Shown here one piece after another: positions 1 through 9,116 of a stretch of 64,000 bases of DNA. The position numbers and the translations under genes were made by a program. The notes under the pieces were generated by a model that was given only the letters and a program-made list of their open reading frames with translations, was not told where the DNA came from and searched no databases. Each line of letters opens with the position of its first letter. The stretch's first letter is position 1. The stretch spans positions 62,001-126,000 of the forward strand of contig WNNJ02003641.1 in the NCBI GenBank assembly GCA_012934845.2, read 5' to 3'. The DNA comes from Pomphorhynchus laevis (Eukaryota > Acanthocephala > Palaeacanthocephala > Echinorhynchida > Pomphorhynchidae).

Positions 1-1300
1 TTGTTGTGGAGAAGAGTGAATGTAGGTGAGTTGAAAAATACACTAAGACAGTAATTAAGTCTTAAGAAAATGAGAGAAGATATGAGAGTCATACAAGAAG
101 GGAATTCGATCAATCTACAAATTTGACGGAGGTTGCGGAGAATCAAGGTAGATGAGAATACTTTATCTCTAACGAAAGGTTTACGTGAAAGTCTGTTGTT
201 GAAAGGGAAGCCTAGGAAAACGAGATTGTCAAAGATAGGAAGAATTGTAGAATTTAATGACACGAGGAAGGTTCTAAGCCGGAACGTCGAGGAGACATAA
301 TAATGACGAAGACGATGGAGAAGAATCGAGTGATCGCTGATGTCAAAAGCAGATTATAGATCTAGAGAAACTATGACATTACATAATTTTTGATCGTGCG
401 AGATGAGTCAGTTGTTATAAACTTTAACGCGTGCAATTTCAGTATAGTGATTAGAGTGAAAAGCAGCTTGGAAGGGAAGAAACAAGTTGGAGAAAAATAG
501 ATATGCATTAACTTGCTTGAGAACAAGACGCTCAAGGAGTTTATAGAAGGTTTGGGAGAAGTGAGATAGAACGGTACGAAGACGGTAGTGAGGGGTCGGT
601 ATATTGCTTTTTGAGAAGAGGGCGCACAGTGGCGCATTTCCTGTTGGAAGCAAATGAGCGGCTGTAGATAGACAAGTTGAACAATAGATGATAAGATATA
701 TTTAATAGATGTATTATATATTTATATAATATATATTATATTTAAATATATATTTAATACATATATATTTCAAAGACGAACAGATATATTATGATAACAT
801 AGATGGGCAGATATATTATTATTATTATAGTGTACAAGTTACTAGCCGCAAATGGCTGTTTCAACTGTTCACAAATTACATTTTAAAATATCAATTAAAA
901 TACATCCACGAATCCAAATTAGAGTTCACAATCCACTTCAGCAGCATCTTCTTGAAGTGTCGATTGTATATTTAAGTATTTATGTTGGAATTGGGTCAGA
1001 AGGTGATGTTTTATTAGGTAATGACAGCAGAACCGAAGAAACTTCATCAGACGAAACGGGAAGAAGGTGGAATAGTTCTGGGAGGGAAGTATTTAAAGAG
1101 AAGAGTGGGTACAAGGGGGCTACGGGTAGTAGGGAAAGTAAATTAGATAGCTTAGTTTGTAGATAAGAAGAAAATTCATCAGGATTTATATTACAAGAAG
1201 TAGATGATCGTGAAAGAATTGAGTTTAAGATTTTCCAATGAGATTTAGAATTGGAAGATGACTCGAGTTGATTTCGCCAAAAGAGAGTACGTTTAGTTGA

Positions 1301-1654
1301 GATGTGAACGGCGTAGAGAAAAGTAGGAATCACGGAGATTTGGAGGGAGTGAGTTGGGATAACGTTTAAGAAAGCGTTTATACATACGAAAAGAGTGACG
1401 GAGTAGACACTTAGAAATACTACAGTCAGAATCGAACCATGGAGCATAGCGCAAGCGCTGGGAACGTATACGAATGAGATGTGAACGGCGTAGAGAAAAG
1501 TAGGAATCACGAAGATTTGGAAGGAGTGAGTTGGGAGAACTTTTAAGAAAGCGTTCATACATACGAAAAGAGTGATGAAGTCGACGCTTAGAAAGACTAC
1601 AGTTAGAATCGAACCAGGGAGCATGGCGCAAGCGCTGAGAACGTCGAAGTCGAC
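1301..1654. repeat. 177-bp direct tandem duplication inside LINE-C
   Basis: Two adjacent units, 1301-1477 and 1478-1654, both begin GATGTGAACGGCGTAGAGAA. The period is 177 bp, exactly 59 codons, so the minus-strand frame reads through both units. They differ at roughly a dozen scattered positions, so the duplication is not very recent. Confidence 0.9.
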
Positions 1655-1734
1655 TAGGCAGTGGATTTGTTTAAACGGATCAAAGACCCAGGCGCGATAT
1701 TATTGAAGAGGGATGGATTATTATCAGGAAGAAT

Positions 1735-2998
1735 GGTTGCTAGGATAGACCTGAAAGCAGATACATCATCACCGAGGCGAGATTGTGGAGAAGCAGATTC
1801 GAGAGGCTTCAAGTTAGATATGACAAGCTAGCAGACATCGATCGCGCGAAAGAAAACGATTACGTGGAAATGGTGCACGGACAGACCTGATAGGAGTAGA
1901 GGCAGAAGAGCAGATAAACGTCAGAATGACAGGGATGTTAAGTGAAGATTTTAGATAGTTTGGAGCCTGTGTGACAGGAGTGGAGTGTTTAATCGGTTTA
2001 TCGGAGATGTTCTGGAGATGATTTTTACGGAATGATGTAAATGATTGAGAGGTGATACGGTTGGATCATGTGTGCGTGGATTGGATTGTTGAATCGATTG
2101 AACGGAGATGTTACTGGAGATGATTTTGACGGAAGGATGTAAATTATTGAGAAGTGATATTGTGGAGGTGGAGTAAGGAGTACGTGAATAAAAGAAAGAG
2201 GTATGAGATGTATTTAGATGTGTGGATAAATAGGAAAATAAGGTACGAGATGAAGGCCTTTACTGTTTGCATTGTTAGGAAAATGAAGATTAAGGGAAGT
2301 TTTATCTGGAGTGTGTGAGAAATTTCAATAACAAGATTTATGGCGAAGGAGTTAGTAAGCAAACGGATGACGACGATAGCTTGGAAGATATTTTGTCGTT
2401 TGTTGATAGTCAATGTATAACATCGGTCTGAGTCGACTGACTCAGACCGCTTTCAGTATAGACCTGAAAGCAGATACATCATCATCGAGGCGACATTGAG
2501 AAGAAGCAGATTCGGAAACCTTTAAATTAGATATGATAATGCATCGATCGCGCGATGGAAAACGATTAAGTGTAAGTGGTGACCGGACAGCTGGTAGGAT
2601 TAGAGGCGGAAGATCAGATAGAAGTGGCAATGACAGATGTGATCAATGAAAAATTAAGATAGGTTAAAGCATGTATGACTGGAGTGGAATGTTGCATAGG
2701 GCGATCGAAAATGATTTTGAGGGAAGGATGAAATTATTGAGGATAGATACCGCAGAGGTAGTGTATGAAATATTGAAGATAAGTATGATATGTATTTAGA
2801 GAGGGGGATGAATAGAAAATAGGAAGTACAAGATGTACAACTTTACCGTATAGATTGTTTGGGTGATGAAGATTAATGTTAGTTTTATCCGTAGTTGAAC
2901 GAGGAATGTCTGTGAGAGAAGGCTCAAGAATGAGATTATACGATGCGAAGTCAGGTGCTAATGCGAGAGAAACGCAAACAGTATCGGTCTGAATAGTC
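1735..2998. repeat. Large direct duplication of the LINE-C 5' region
   Basis: Unit 1 (about 1735-2445) and unit 2 (about 2458-2998) share the order of landmarks: GACCTGAAAGCAGATACATC, a run with TCGATCGCGCGA, a GGAGTGGA segment, and an end with ATCGGTCTGA. Unit 1 also holds an internal repeat of about 100 bp (near 1980-2065 and 2083-2160). The matching single-copy region in LINE-C at 9.1-13.1 kb lies upstream of ORF1 and within it, so this is a duplicated 5' leader plus ORF1 start. Confidence 0.7.
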
Positions 2999-3059
2999 GT
3001 ATGCGAGACAGTAATAGTCTAAATATCTCGGAATATTAAAAATTCCGAGATACATTTTT

Positions 3060-3278
3060 GATGTTAATTTTTGTTTTAAACAAAAATAAAGAACAGATAA
3101 ATGAAAAATTGATATTAACAAAACCAATATTAATGATAAAGAAGGTGTATATCTAGATATGAACATTAAATTAACATTAACTAAAACTACTATTAATTTA
3201 TATCGTAAAGGTGACATATTTAAATTTACAAGAAACATATTTTTGCATGAGCATTCATGCATACCATATAATATTATT
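3060..3278 (+). mobile_element. Penelope-like element, left part (split by LINE-A)
   Basis: The plus-strand frame near 3135-3275 reads VYLDMNIKL..., then NLYRK, then LHEHSCIPYNI. This order (YLDxxI, LYRK, then an HS-x-P turn) is the signature of the region just after the RT active site in Penelope-like elements. The same nucleotides recur at 48,675-48,740, where the frame carries on. Here it stops abruptly at LINE-A and the continuation lies beyond 6395. It is a fossil fragment. The RT catalytic core and anything upstream are absent. Confidence 0.75.
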
Positions 3279-3345
3279 ATACATTCAACAACATACGAGC
3301 ATTAGCTCAAATAGCTGGCTCACAATAAGTTCGTAAATAAATTAA

Positions 3346-3879
3346 TTAGTTTTTAAAATAAGGAAATGCAACACGAAACATTGCTTGATCCATTCGTAGT
3401 CTTCTTTTAAAAGCACTAAGTGAACTGCATCCAACGGTGTCTGCATCAAGGTTGTTCCACAGCTCAACAATTCTTCTATCAAATTGCATCGCGCCCAATT
3501 TCTGTACTCTGTTTCTTCGAATAGTTAAAGAATGACCGCGAAGAACATTTGAACAACGTAGTTGAACCCTACTCCGAAGAGGGTGATGAGGACGTTGGAA
3601 TAAATGCCAAACAAGGCACATATCCATGTACCGACGGGTCCATGTGACGGTCTCAAGTCCTAATGATCTCAGTCTGTCTTCATAAGGCAGCGACGCCAAC
3701 GTTGGTGCTAGCTTTGTTGCCCTGCGAAGTACCCTCTCTGATTTCTTATGTTCATGCACAGTACGTGGGTATACAACCGGAGCTGCATATAAAAGTCTAC
3801 TCAATACATGTGCTAAAATCAGAGGCCGAAGAGCAGTCGGATTAACGCGAACAAACGCGCGTCGAATCATACCTATCAT
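3346..3879 (-). CDS. LINE-A ORF2 C-terminal portion (shifted frame)
   Basis: A 177-codon frame starting MIGMIRRAF and continuing the RT thumb and C-terminus of LINE-A. The equivalent of LINE-B reads MVGMIRRTF in one frame with its RT, so this is the same protein displaced by a single frameshift in the overlap around 3880-3910. Features seen: RLLYAAPVVYP, RVLRRATKL, then a conserved WNNLDAD...SLSAFKRRL ending, which is the usual last motif of CR1-like ORF2 proteins (WNxL...SxxxFKxxL). The protein ends soon after it. Confidence 0.75.
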   Translation of the reverse strand: MIGMIRRAFVRVNPTALRPLILAHVLSRLLYAAPVVYPRTVHEHKKSERVLRRATKLAPTLASLPYEDRLRSLGLETVTWTRRYMDMCLVWHLFQRPHHPLRSRVQLRCSNVLRGHSLTIRRNRVQKLGAMQFDRRIVELWNNLDADTVGCSSLSAFKRRLRMDQAMFRVAFPYFKN

Positions 3880-6311
3880 TTTATTGGAGTTGGCACAAGC
3901 TTGATCAGTGTGCTTTTGGTTGATAAATTAGAGGTAACCCATACTCCTAAATCTTTGTAACTATCGACACTTTCCACAATACAGTCCTTATATGTGTAAC
4001 AAGCTGATGTTAGTTGCTTGCGAGCATTACCAATAATACGCATGTGTTTGCATTTCGAAACATTTATCACAAGCTTGTTTAACGCCGCCCACAACTCCAA
4101 ATTATCTATGTCAGTTTGCAAATTATCAACATCCTCACATGAATGAATGGGCCGCCATATTTTTAAGTCATCTGCATACAAACATGATCGAGAGCGAATG
4201 CACCCAGGCAAATCGTTAACATAAATGCTGAATAAAAGCGGACCCAAAACTGAACCTTGAGGTACTCCAATATGACATTCTCTAGACACAGACAATGACC
4301 AATCGACAAGTACTCGAAAGCAACGATCACGAAGAAATTCTCTAATCCAATCAACTATTATGTTTGGGAGTCCAGTATTGACAAGTTTCTGAAGAAGTAG
4401 ACCATGATCTACTCTATCAAAAGCTTTAGAAAAGTCGAAGAATATAATGTCTGTATCGATATAATGTGTCTTATTCGCTGTCCAATCAAGATGAGCATCA
4501 AGCAAATTTGAAACAGTTGAATAACCCTCCCGAAATCCGTGCTGATTAGGGACTAAAATTTTTCCTACACGAAAAAACTCAACCATGTAGCGATGCACAA
4601 ACCTCTCCAACACTCTACAGCAAATGCAGGTAATGCTCACCGGCCTATAATTCTCGACGGAAGAGCGATCTCCCTTCTTGAAGTAGGGAAGAACAATTGA
4701 CTGCTTCCACACATTAGGAAGAGATCTTTCCAAGATTGACTGGCGAAAAATTGCACAGAGAGGAACGCAAATTGAGCCTGCTAATCTGCGCAGATAAACA
4801 GAAGGTAGTAAGTCACAACCTCTTGAATTATTTGCTTTTAGACGGCGTAATTCGGAATAGACTTTAGCTGGCGTTATCAAATTGTCAAGGTCCAACTCAA
4901 GACACGTGTCAGAGTAAGTGTTCAGCACACTAGATTCCATACAAAAAGTTTGATGTTCATTTGCGGGCTCTACTGAAGTGCAATAGTGTGCCGCAAACTC
5001 TTCAGCTAGGTCATTCGCAGAAATGTCATAGAAGTAGTGACAAATCGAAGAATCAACAGCTCCCCTGCTTGATAGGTACTGAAAAAGGACCTTTAAATCG
5101 TATTTACACTTGTTAGCTAATGCATTCTCAAATGCACACCGCTTCTTTCTCTTCAATGAATTGAATAAATTTCTTGCCTGTTTAAAAACATCATAACTAC
5201 ACTCCCCAACTTTGTAGCGATTGAAGATCAAATTACGAGTCCTCAATGCTGAACGTAACTCAGAATCGAACCAGGGAGAATCTTTTCGACGTGTCCTGCT
5301 TCTAAGTGGAGAGAATAAAATAAGCAGCGACTCTAAGGTTCTCTGAAAGTAATTCCACGCGCCGTGTACTCCAACAACAGCGGGATCTGGCCAGGTAGCT
5401 GTTGAAAGTATTGACTTAATTGCACCTGTGTTGGTTTTGAAAGCATTAACCACTTGATTTTCACGCGGACCTCGAGTATCTTCTTGAAACCTTAACCTAA
5501 TGATCAATACGCAATGATCAGACATACCGATCGGGGCATCATAACGGATAGCGTTAATAATCTCACTGTTCGAAGATAAACATACATCTAATAGAGATCT
5601 ACTGTCACTAGCAAAACGAGTGTAATTTTGAACATGCTGAGTTAAACCACAATAGATGATACACTCCAGAAGGTCATAGGAAGCATGGTCACAAGTAGGA
5701 AAAGCCGTATACGAATTCCAATCAACCGAAGGCATATTCAAGTCACCAAGTATTAAAACATTGGAGGTACCTTTAGAATAAAGTTCTACTTCCCCAATCA
5801 GTTTATCTGTGGCGGCCAAGGGTGAACGATATACTACCCCCAGAACAAGCGGAGCGGTATGCATGAATTTTACCCGACACCACAAACTTTCGACTTTATT
5901 AGAAGAAGAAGTGCTAAGAATAGTTACTTTCACATCGTTGCTCACATAAAGAATAACACCTCCACCTCTTCCACTTTTACGATCACTGCGGAAAACCAGA
6001 TAACCAGGGATGGAGACTTCATTATCAATAATATCACTATATAGCCATGATTCTGTGATAGCGAGTAATTTAGGACGAATTAACTGAACTCTATATCTCA
6101 GTTCATCTATCTTCGATATAAGACTGCGAACATTACCATGGAGTATTTCACAATGCCCCAACATACCTCTGGGAGTATTCCTATCACCCCTTACACATCC
6201 AAATAACCCGGACGCTAAACCATTTAGACTCTGATAGGCAGAGTAGACGAGCCCGTTTCGATTACAGAATGCACGCGAGGCGACATGACTAGTGGGCTCC
6301 AACTCAGCCAA
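3876..6311 (-). CDS. LINE-A ORF2 main part: EEP endonuclease + reverse transcriptase
   Basis: An 811-codon open frame. Roughly residues 50-275 form an endonuclease/exonuclease/phosphatase domain: ITESWL, the glycine-rich GRGGGVILYV, VYRSP, the catalytic-type GDLNMPSVDWN, and a late SDHC. Roughly residues 450-790 are the RT: YRPVSIT, FDFSKAFDRVDH (motif A), [13 protein letters not shown] (motif B) and LYADDLKIW (motif C). The enzyme would nick target DNA and prime reverse transcription of its own RNA. The start codon is only the first ATG after the truncation point. The true protein began further upstream. The frame ends early through a one-base shift near 3900. The last dozen residues, ending PTPIK, are out of register with the family. 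Otherwise this is the best-preserved APE-LINE frame in the window. Confidence 0.85.
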   Translation of the reverse strand: MAELEPTSHVASRAFCNRNGLVYSAYQSLNGLASGLFGCVRGDRNTPRGMLGHCEILHGNVRSLISKIDELRYRVQLIRPKLLAITESWLYSDIIDNEVSIPGYLVFRSDRKSGRGGGVILYVSNDVKVTILSTSSSNKVESLWCRVKFMHTAPLVLGVVYRSPLAATDKLIGEVELYSKGTSNVLILGDLNMPSVDWNSYTAFPTCDHASYDLLECIIYCGLTQHVQNYTRFASDSRSLLDVCLSSNSEIINAIRYDAPIGMSDHCVLIIRLRFQEDTRGPRENQVVNAFKTNTGAIKSILSTATWPDPAVVGVHGAWNYFQRTLESLLILFSPLRSRTRRKDSPWFDSELRSALRTRNLIFNRYKVGECSYDVFKQARNLFNSLKRKKRCAFENALANKCKYDLKVLFQYLSSRGAVDSSICHYFYDISANDLAEEFAAHYCTSVEPANEHQTFCMESSVLNTYSDTCLELDLDNLITPAKVYSELRRLKANNSRGCDLLPSVYLRRLAGSICVPLCAIFRQSILERSLPNVWKQSIVLPYFKKGDRSSVENYRPVSITCICCRVLERFVHRYMVEFFRVGKILVPNQHGFREGYSTVSNLLDAHLDWTANKTHYIDTDIIFFDFSKAFDRVDHGLLLQKLVNTGLPNIIVDWIREFLRDRCFRVLVDWSLSVSRECHIGVPQGSVLGPLLFSIYVNDLPGCIRSRSCLYADDLKIWRPIHSCEDVDNLQTDIDNLELWAALNKLVINVSKCKHMRIIGNARKQLTSACYTYKDCIVESVDSYKDLGVWVTSNLSTKSTLIKLVPTPIK

Positions 6312-6394
6312 GTGCGTCGCTTCACAATCTGAAATAATATAAAATATAATATAATATAATTATATTATATAATTAATATTATATTTTATATTAT

Positions 6395-6995
6395 AATATA
6401 AAATATAATACATTAAATAATGAAATTTTAAGAATTGCAACAATATGTAATGATATTGGCTTTCTTCAAAATCATTTAAATAATTTAATAGATACATATT
6501 TTAAACTAGGTTACTATAAAAATAACATCAAGCAGAAAATAGTAAAATATATAAATCAACACAATAATATAAAGAATAAATTTAAACTCTTAAGTGGCAA
6601 ATTTTTATGGATGGATAATAAATAATATACTTTGTATTAGAATAAGATACTAGATAGTTATTTCAGAGGAAATACATCATTAGCATGTATTTGGCCCCGC
6701 TGCTATGTTGAGTAGAGGAGTTAGGGGCCGAAACCTGATAGCATAGCAGTTCCTCCTGATGACCTCTAATTATTATTCTGATACAACGTCTGTTATTTAT
6801 TACTCAATTCATAAAAATGACGTTTATTTTAAATTTCATTTTTTTAACTTGATTTAAATTATAGAAAATTTAAATTATAGAAAATCTAAAAGCAATTATT
6901 AATTTTATTATTTAATTATTAAATTTTGATTTAGCATTAATATGTTTTGTTTATTTTATAATTATATTAAATACGTAGACTCAGTTAGCTGATTT
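6395..6995 (+). mobile_element. Penelope-like element, right part with complete 3' region
   Basis: Reading resumes at AAATATAATACATTAAATAA with NEILRIATICNDIGFLQNHL, then KLGYYKNNIKQKIVKYI, a pattern (R..xIC, F...L, GYxxxxI) typical of the segment that follows the RT palm in Penelope-like proteins. The frame ends FLWMDNK-stop near 6625. It is followed directly by a structured untranslated block and an AT-rich end finishing ACTCAGTTAGCTGATT. No GIY-YIG endonuclease follows the RT. The fragment is a fossil. It stops about 30 bp before the calreticulin-like exon. Confidence 0.75.
6666..6755 (+). ncRNA. Candidate pseudoknotted RNA in PLE 3' untranslated region
   Basis: Four helices can be drawn by eye. 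S1: GAGGAA (6666-6671) with TTCCTC (6750-6755). S2: ATACAT (6672-6677) with ATGTAT (6685-6690). S3: GGCCCC (6693-6698) with GGGGCC (6724-6729). S4: CTGCTATG (6700-6707) with CATAGCAG (6742-6749). S3 and S4 cross, forming a pseudoknot, and S4 abuts S1 as if stacked. Other copies lie near 32,000, 48,320-48,430 (minus), 49,320-49,420 and, in decayed form, 32,950 and 49,960 (minus). S2 keeps pairing by G-U changes in the copy at 32,000. The S3/S4 order resembles the P1/P2 nesting of HDV-like ribozymes, but no catalytic residue was verified. Confidence 0.5.
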
Positions 6996-7025
6996 AATTA
7001 TATATTTAAAATTAATATTATATAG

Positions 7026-7573
7026 CAACAAAGCCAGATTATTGGGACGATGAAGCCGACGGTGACTGGTACGCCCCAATGAAAACGAACACAGCATACA
7101 TGGGCAAATGGGTGCCGCGTACTATTGATAATCCCGACTACAGGGGACCCTGGATTGCAAAACAAATTCCCAACCCGGAGTATGTCGAGGATCATATGAT
7201 AAGAATATTCAAGGACATTGGTTTAATTGGGATCGACGTGTGGCAAGTCAAGTCAGGCACGATTTTTGGTGACTTCCTGATCACTGGATGATGTTGATTT
7301 GGCGGACAGGTGGCGGACGCCATAGTTGAGACGTCAAAGAAGGAGCGAACTGTCAAGAAAAATATCGACGACAAAGAAATGGAGAAAATGCGTGAGTCGG
7401 GAAAGCCCACAGATGATAAGATTTCGGATGACGGCGATGACAAAGACTTTGAGGATATGAGTGATGTGGACACCATGGATGTCGTTGATTCCGGACACGG
7501 CGGTTTTGGAAAGGCGTAAAACCACGACGAGCATACGGGATCCTCAAGTGTGCATACAAACGAAGAGCTCTAA
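7026..7573 (+). pseudogene. CALR: Calreticulin-family fragment (P-domain end and acidic C-domain), broken
   Basis: Calreticulin is an ER-lumen lectin chaperone. The frame from 7028 reads TKPDYWDDEADGDWYAPM, then IDNPDYRGPW, then IPNPEY, the proline-rich P-domain repeat style, followed by IGIDVWQVKSGTIF and GDFLIT, the signature that closes the globular lectin domain. TATAG at 7021-7025 looks like a 3' splice site. After FLIT an apparent extra G near 7288 breaks the frame. A second shift near 7309 puts the acidic, lysine-rich tail (VETSKKER..., DDKEMEKM) in another frame. That frame meets TAA at 7517-7519, and reading past it ends TNEEL-stop at 7571-7573, resembling a KDEL-type ER retention signal. 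It is either a decayed duplicate or a real last exon with assembly errors. Calnexin is less likely, because the VWQVKSGTIF form is calreticulin-like. Confidence 0.75.
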
Positions 7574-7696
7574 TCTTCAATAACAAAAGATTGTACTATG
7601 ATTTGTGTATTATAATTATTATTATATTATATATTATTATAATATTATTTCCTATCTAAATTATTAAATTCAATAATAATACAACAATTTATTTAA

Positions 7697-8843
7697 AGTG
7701 GCAAATGCGTGCGCACGCTTACATGACCACTAACAAACAAAAAAAAGATCATCAAAGATCACAGGTAATTAGTTATTTGTTGAAAAAGAATTGGATTTGG
7801 CGTTTGAAGTACGGCATAGATGTTAATTGGCGGATATGAATAGGCAGTTGATTCCACAAGAGAGGAGCAGCCACAACGAAGGAGCGGAAGCCAAAAGAGG
7901 TAGAGTAGATTGGGACATGTAAAAGAAGGGAATTACGGGAACGCAGAGCACAATACACAGTACGAGAATTGTCGAGAAAAGGTAGATTGAGAAATGAAGG
8001 GGTATGAGAAGTTATAAGGCGAAAAGCAATGATAAGAAGACGAATTTGAACACGACAATAAATGGTAGGCCAATAAAGAGAAACAAGATAGTGGGATGTA
8101 TGATCAAAACGACGAAGACGGAGGAGAACTCGAACGGCAGCGTTGATGATGCGTTGTAAAGGAAGAAGAGTGGATTTAGGTGAGTTGGAAAAAAGAATAA
8201 GACAGTAATCAAGTCTTGAGAAAAGAAGAGAAGATATGAGAGTCATACAAGAAGGAAAATCGATCAATCTACGAACTTGACGGAGATTGCGGAGTATCAT
8301 TGTAGATGAGCGTACTTTATCACTAACGAAAGGTTTAAGTGAAAGTCGGTTGTCGAAATGAAAGCCTAGGAAAACGAGATTATCAACGATTGGAAGAATT
8401 GTAGAATTTAATGATACGGAGGGAGGTTCGAAGCCGAGGCGTCGAGGTAGGATCCACATAATTTTGGATTTATCAGGATTCAGAGAAAGGCGAAGGGAAG
8501 AAAGATAATTGGAAATTGAGACAAGACAGTCCGAAGCGGAAACACTAAGATCGTGAATACGATAAACAGGTGCATGAGCATAGATGAGAATGTCATCAGC
8601 ATATTGCATAACATGGAAGTTAAATTTATGAGAAATCGAAGACAAGTCACCGAGAAGAAGAGAGAAAAGCATAGGGCCTAATACGGAGCCTTGTGGAACA
8701 CCGGTCGGGATGTATGAATGATGGGAGAGAGAAGAGTTAGAATAGACGCGAAATGTACGGTTTGACAGATATGAAGAAAACCATGATACAGTGGGTAAAG
8801 AGGAGCCATAATCATGACGAAGGCGATGTAGAAGAATCGAGTG

Positions 8844-8848
<5 letters not shown>
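7697..8848 (-). mobile_element. LINE-C copy C1, 5'-truncated, long open RT frame
   Basis: The minus-strand frame is open from about 8842 to the stop at 7773, longer than its first ATG (8672) suggests. It covers the RT from YLSNRTFRVYS through [14 protein letters not shown] (motif B), MQYADDILIYAH (motif C), NPDKSKIMWILPRR and LVFLGFHFDNRLSLKPF, to the C-terminal WNQLPIHIRQ...FKRQI motif. The catalytic YADD is intact. Motif A and the endonuclease are lost by 5' truncation at a (TA)n tract. Its 3' end carries the family hairpin (GCGTGC...GCACGC, near 7706-7717). It is a different subfamily from the copy at 25.8 kb, sharing perhaps 50-60 percent of residues by eye. Confidence 0.85.

Positions 8849-8918
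<70 letters not shown>
8849..8918. repeat. (TA)n microsatellite
   Basis: About 70 bp of uninterrupted TA dinucleotides. It sits exactly at the truncated 5' end of LINE-C copy C1 and is bracketed by two copies of the string ATCGAGTGATC (about 8836-8847 and 8919-8930), so the repeat expanded inside, or was inserted into, a short duplicated site. Confidence 0.95.
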
Positions 8919-8920
<2 letters not shown>

Positions 8921-8930
8921 TCGAGTGATC

Positions 8931-9116
8931 AATATATAATTAAACATTTATTTTGATTTAAAAAACGTTTTACTTTAAAAGTAACTAATCAGATTCTTTT
9001 GTTAGATAACTATTTAGTAGTGCGAATACTACGTGATAGATTAATTGTATATTTACGTATTATAATTTATGTCTATTTAATTAGTGTATGCTCGTAATTT
9101 TATTAAACAAAAAATA
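8931..9116. other. AT-rich spacer without recognisable gene
   Basis: About 190 bp of AT-rich DNA between two LINE-C copies. I see no coding frame, repeat family or structure here. Confidence 0.6.

Larger units (their letters stand above)
1..3000 (-). mobile_element. LINE-C copy (CR1/L2-like), decayed, cut by window edge
   Basis: Read on the minus strand. Positions 1-345 match the RT thumb region of the better LINE-C copy at 7.7-8.8 kb. Positions 366-700 resemble the RT fingers, and 980-1660 the segment between endonuclease and RT, including a residue string like SCNINPDEFSSYLQTKLS that recurs near 10.8 kb. The stretch 1735-3000 is the duplicated 5'/ORF1 region. The piece between about 300 and 340 jumps past some 350 bp present in the other copy, so this copy has an internal deletion. 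No frame stays open over a whole domain, so it is a pseudoelement. Family membership is well supported by collinear similarity to the copies at 7.7, 9.1 and 25.8 kb. The exact 5' limit is uncertain. Confidence 0.8.
3281..6334 (-). mobile_element. LINE-A, APE-type non-LTR retrotransposon (CR1-like), nearly whole ORF2
   Basis: A minus-strand LINE holding an endonuclease plus RT in one frame, followed by its own C-terminal portion and a short AT-rich 3' end. It has landed inside a Penelope-like element: the PLE sequence ACCATATAATA stops at about 3278 and resumes near 6395. The 6335-6395 side carries an expanded AT run, which could include a target-site duplication that cannot be measured in such DNA. 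No ORF1 is present, so the copy is 5'-truncated just upstream of the endonuclease domain. The same clade includes LINE-B, with clear residue-level similarity across endonuclease, RT and C-terminus. Confidence 0.85.

Noticed and set aside
6660-6770. Hammerhead ribozyme in the PLE untranslated block (it contains both GAAAC and CTGATGA)
   Set aside because: The GAAA comes before CTGATGA, and no arrangement of stems I-III fits the permuted order. The crossing-helix model explains the conserved strands better.
7288-7310. A tiny intron explaining the frame change in the calreticulin-like fragment
   Set aside because: A GT...AG interval here would be about 20 nt, too short for known animal splicing. 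Frame damage or sequence error is more likely.
8678-8956. Open frames across the (TA)n tract giving Tyr-Ile repeats
   Set aside because: They are produced only by the microsatellite. The real coding frame is the LINE-C RT on the minus strand.
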